From NCBI GenBank assembly GCA_001695595.3, contig MBPM02000004.1:2170001-2234000 (forward strand): a DNA stretch of 64,000 nt, in the 5' to 3' direction. Position 1 is the first letter of the stretch, and each line of letters starts with the position of its first letter. The DNA comes from Plasmopara viticola (Eukaryota > Oomycota > Peronosporomycetes > Peronosporales > Peronosporaceae). Under the pieces are notes generated by a model. That model was not told the DNA's origin and did no database searches. It saw only the letters and a list, made by a program, of their open reading frames with translations. A program made the position numbers and the translations under genes. This document shows, piece after piece, positions 60,286-64,000 of this stretch.

Positions 60286-63200
60286 ACAAAGAATATCCGA
60301 TCTATATGATTGGCAGTAATGCTAAGAAAGCTTACCTTATTCAGACACCCAATTCGCGATACATGATAATGGCTGCAATTTTAACTCGTATCGCTTCTTT
60401 TTCAACCATTTTAAGCGGCTTTTACAAAGTACAAACAGACAAGCAACGATTTGCGAATCCTTCTCAATTACTGCTGTTGAATTTATTGGATTCTGGAGCT
60501 TTTTAAGTTATGATAGACTGTGTACACGAAATTTTCTTGTGTTAAGGATTGCGCTACGATCGCGGTAGACTCGAACCTTCATGAGATTGTCAAAAGCAAT
60601 TTTAAAGGTCATTTATGAGAGATGTCAAGCGTTAAATTTCTCGCATCATTTTTTGAAAAAAAGGTATCGAGCTTATGGCACATATTGCAAGAAACGGCCA
60701 GTAATTGCTTGTCATTTCGCTGTTGCTAGATATAAAGAAAGTTGGAGCACTTCCAAGCGTGGAGGACTATTTACACTTTTCCGCCCGTACCAGATCGCTC
60801 TACGATCTCGGTAAACCGAACTCGTGATGGGTTTGCCAAAAGTTACTTTGACGCTCTTTTTACAGTGCTAGAAGTCGAGCAGCTAACTGACGATATCAAA
60901 CTATTGCAAAGCTCTCCCCTTTTCAACTCTGTGAGTGAGAGCACAATGAGAAGCTTGGTGAGCATGGTGTTGAGCATGGATGAAACTTATACTACAAATA
61001 CAGCTCAGACGTAGAAGATGCCAGCAACTGTTGAAGCGACACATGAGACCTACCCCAATTTCAAGGCGTAACATATTTTTCCTTTTTCAATGGACTTGCA
61101 CGATTATTGTAATAGCAAAGCAGGTTAACAACAAAGACTGGCAAGTAATTGCTGAATATTTTCCGTTGATCACCCGCTGTGTTCGACATAAAAGATTGTA
61201 GAGTCTTTTCAAATACGTTGGACTGCATACACGATTTTGCGAACACTCATATCGCACTAACTTCGCGATAGACCGGAAACATTTTGGATTTGGCAATAGA
61301 AACTTGGACGCGCTCTTAGTAGTGATGCAGCAAAAAGCGTTAATCAAAACCAAAAGCCAATGGTAGCATAGAATAGACAAGGCTTAGCCGAAATGAGGCC
61401 TCGTGTCTCTCGAATCCAAACCGAGACATCAGAGGACCAGAAACACAGCTCAGGCGTGGATTCAGCGATGAATTCCGCACAACTAATCCGCGATACTCTC
61501 AATTTTAACGCGTTCAAACTACTCCTTTCAAATGTCCGTTTACAGTGTTATGTGATTTAGATCTCGATTGTCGGCAACAGATGGGCAAGCAATGCCAGGC
61601 TATTGCTCGTTACATTGCTATTGCTAGTTGGAATAAGCTATCCAGCTATTTGGCCCGTGATAGACTATATACGCTCATCTTTTTAACCACTAAGATCGCA
61701 TCACGGTCACAATCAACCGAGGCCATCATGAAGTTGTCAAAAAATACCGCTGACGAAGATTTGAAGTGAGGTACCAAAAGTTCATGCTTTCCATCGCATA
61801 CAACATTTGTCTGTATTAGAGCTTTTTGTACTAAAAGTTGCAGATTCGAGCGCAAGAAAAGGCTTCAAGAGAAATAATGTCGAGACTGAAAAGGTCTTAC
61901 TAAAAATTGAGCCTGGTATTTCTTGCACCCAATTACCATCAGATCACAGATACAGCTCAGATGTAAAAGATGCCAGCACTTTCTAAAAAGCTCCGTTTCT
62001 TCGCACAACCAACGTGCGGTACATGACAATTGTCGCAAATACATTGCGAATTATAAAAAATTTTTCGCAGTGAGCTCACGCAGTTTATGAAAAAAATACA
62101 AATTTTCGGAACAGACTGGCAAGTAATGACCGGTGATAGCTTGCTTTTGGCTGGTGCTGCTAACTTTGATCAATTGTAGAGCTTTCTAAAATGTGACAGA
62201 CGGTATACATTATCTTTGAGTATTTAGATCACAATCCGGTCGCGGTAGACCAAAGCATGAGTTTGCCAAAAGTAAGCGTTTGAGCTGTTTCATCAGTGAT
62301 GCAGCATATAGTCAAGCGTTATACTCAGAACGGTGGTTGACCAAAGCAAAGCTCTTTTTAGTTTGTTTTTTGCGGATACGAGCGCAGAAATAGGCTTCAA
62401 ACGTGATTATGGTCAAAATAGACGAGAATTTTCTGGAAATTAAGCCCGATGTCTTTCACACTCAAAGCGAGAATCGTACCACGAATGCGGATCAGACGTA
62501 GCAAATGTCAGCTGTTGTCGTAGGTCCTTTGTTTTTTGCAAATATAAAACGATTTCGTGCTATAGATGACAACTGCCGCAATCTCAAAGCGTACTACATC
62601 CTTCCTCTCGCAGTGGCCGTAGACGTCACACTGCAATAAAGAAAAATGCTATCGGTACAGACTGTCAAGCAATAGCTGGCTGTTGTTTTCACTCACCCTC
62701 TGTTATTGCAGAGCATTTCAAGCGGCGGAGGACTGTATACACCATCTGTATTATATGTAGGTTTGAAGTAGCATAGACTCAGGCATTAATAAGAAACATT
62801 TCTTTTTGAAACACATGGTAAATTCCAAAAGAATATCATGTTGCGAAAAGCATTGGCTGGCTATGTTGCTAAACGTCTTCGCTGTACTAAGGTGCAAGGA
62901 ATTGTTGGGCATTCAAAACTGGTATGAGATGTGCAAAATCGTTTTTAGCATTTAGTTATACTTTATTTGTGGTAAGACAAGACTGTCACGATGTCTCTAA
63001 GAACTTAATTTCGTTTCTCTGAAGTAACCAAAAATACAATCCACTTTCGAATACAGCTTGGACGTGGCAGATGTCAAAAATTCTACGAGGGTTTTGTTTG
63101 TTTAAGCACAACCAAAGCGCGAGATATACTAATTGCCGCGATTTCAACGCATCTTATTCCTTATGCAATGATCTCACACAAATTATTGCAATAATAGAGA

Positions 63201-63480
63201 AAATTGTTGTCATAGATTGACAAGCGATCGCGTGTCATTTTTATGCAGCCACCCGCTTTCGCTAAGCTTTCAAAGCTTGTATAGGCTACAAAATTTATTT
63301 CTGCTGGTATTACAAATGCCTTGCAATTGTTATTAGTCAAACCTGTCATGAAAACCAAAGTTGCATTTACCTGCAGAACTTTTCTTGTAGTGCACACGAA
63401 CAAGCACGGCTCACAAGTGGACAATGTAAATTTCACGTTTGTCGCTCCTCTTTCGCATGACCTCGGACAAAAATGTCACT
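60286..63480. repeat. array of ~6 diverged ~450-570-bp tandem repeats
   Basis: The same ordered set of motifs recurs. CAGCTCAGACGTAGAAGATG-like words start at 61001, 61446, 61953, ~62488 and 63054 (spacings 445, 507, 535, 566). Words like CATGACAATTGCCGCAATTT occur near 60365, 62016, 62566 and 63127. ACAGACTGGCAAGTAAT-like words lie near 60437, 61134, 61577, 62111, 62661 and 63217, and GGTCGCGGTAGACC..GTTTGCCAAAAG near 60558, 60808 and 62240. No unit keeps an open frame. The repeats are old (many substitutions and indels) and their identity is unknown. Confidence 0.75.
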
Positions 63481-64000
63481 TAATTTACGCCCAGTGAGGC
63501 TTAAACCATTAAGTTACCAGATTGTAAATGTCGCAAAGGCATTCGGGAGGCCTCGGAGGGCGACAACCACCCTTATAGCGTACCGCTCGTAGTACTGACC
63601 AGAAAGTACTCTTTCTTCAGGTCAAATGATCATTACCTCGGATACGCTATCAGCTTAACATTCACTTGAAGCTTTGCCATGGACATATGGTCCAACTCAA
63701 GCAGAGCATCCGCTGACAAATTAGATCATTAACCGTATATGTTTCCCTAATTACGACAGTAGAAGTCGCCAATGTCCGATGTGTCTACCTCAAACTCTTA
63801 ACGTTGAAAAAGCGACGCTCTACATTGCTCGATAATTGTCATGTGTTGCCAAATTCCCCTTGAAGAGGCGAACGATCTCGAAGTGCCGTTCCTTCTCATA
63901 CTCGCGTCAACACGATCGTGCATAGACCCACCGACGTCTAAATTGATGTCCGGCGAAAAGCATGTTCATCAAAGGCCCAGCAGCGAAATATTTGCCAGTC
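63481..64000. other. gene-free end of window
   Basis: No open frame, repeat or RNA-like structure recognised; the tandem repeat motifs stop before this point. Confidence 0.35.

Noticed and set aside
1..64000. CRISPR arrays, bacterial operons or prophage
   Set aside because: No short regularly spaced direct repeats; spliced genes and gypsy/MULE relics show a eukaryotic genome.

Overview
The window looks like nuclear DNA from an oomycete, most likely a peronosporalean (Phytophthora or downy-mildew type). It has short introns with GTACxT-like donors, eukaryotic housekeeping genes (SmB, PEX10, VPS45, C1D/Lrp1, Yippee), a GT60-type glycosyltransferase, and long AT-rich deserts filled with decayed Ty3/gypsy and Mutator-like (MULE) DNA. 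I cannot name the species from sequence alone.

Layout. 1-7.3 kb is a decayed plus-strand Ty3/gypsy element (protease-like, zinc-knuckle, YVDD reverse transcriptase and integrase C-terminal pieces). At 7.39-7.62 kb is a GC-rich dispersed repeat, abutting the 3' end of a membrane-anchored GT60-family glycosyltransferase gene (7.6-9.1 kb, minus). 12.87-16.72 kb is a compact gene island: C1D/Lrp1-like exosome cofactor (+, three exons), PEX10 (-), SmB (+, two exons) and an extended Yippee-like protein (-, three exons), alternating in strand, with one shared promoter between PEX10 and SmB. 18.9-20.2 kb is a minus-strand Ty3/gypsy relic. 20-43 kb is mostly unassignable decayed sequence, but 35.5-36.8 kb holds a broken gene resembling tail-fibre-like proteins with a C-terminal endosialidase-chaperone (Peptidase S74) domain.

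43.4-46.4 kb is a second gene island: VPS45 (+), a degenerate tandem copy of the VPS45 3' end, and a DUF4833-like gene (-). Next to it, 46.58-48.65 kb is bounded by 45-bp terminal inverted repeats. It contains a broken ATP-type PEP carboxykinase gene and the N-terminal (FAR1-like) part of a MULE transposase, the structure expected of a Pack-MULE-like gene-capture element. A second copy of the dispersed GC-rich repeat lies at 49.67-49.91 kb. 55.4-55.9 kb is another Ty3/gypsy integrase relic. 60.3-63.5 kb is an array of diverged ~450-570-bp repeats of unknown identity.

The intact genes serve unrelated core functions: RNA processing, splicing, peroxisome import, endosomal vesicle fusion and glycosylation. 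They do not form one pathway. Domain calls come from reading translated motifs by eye; no database search was run.
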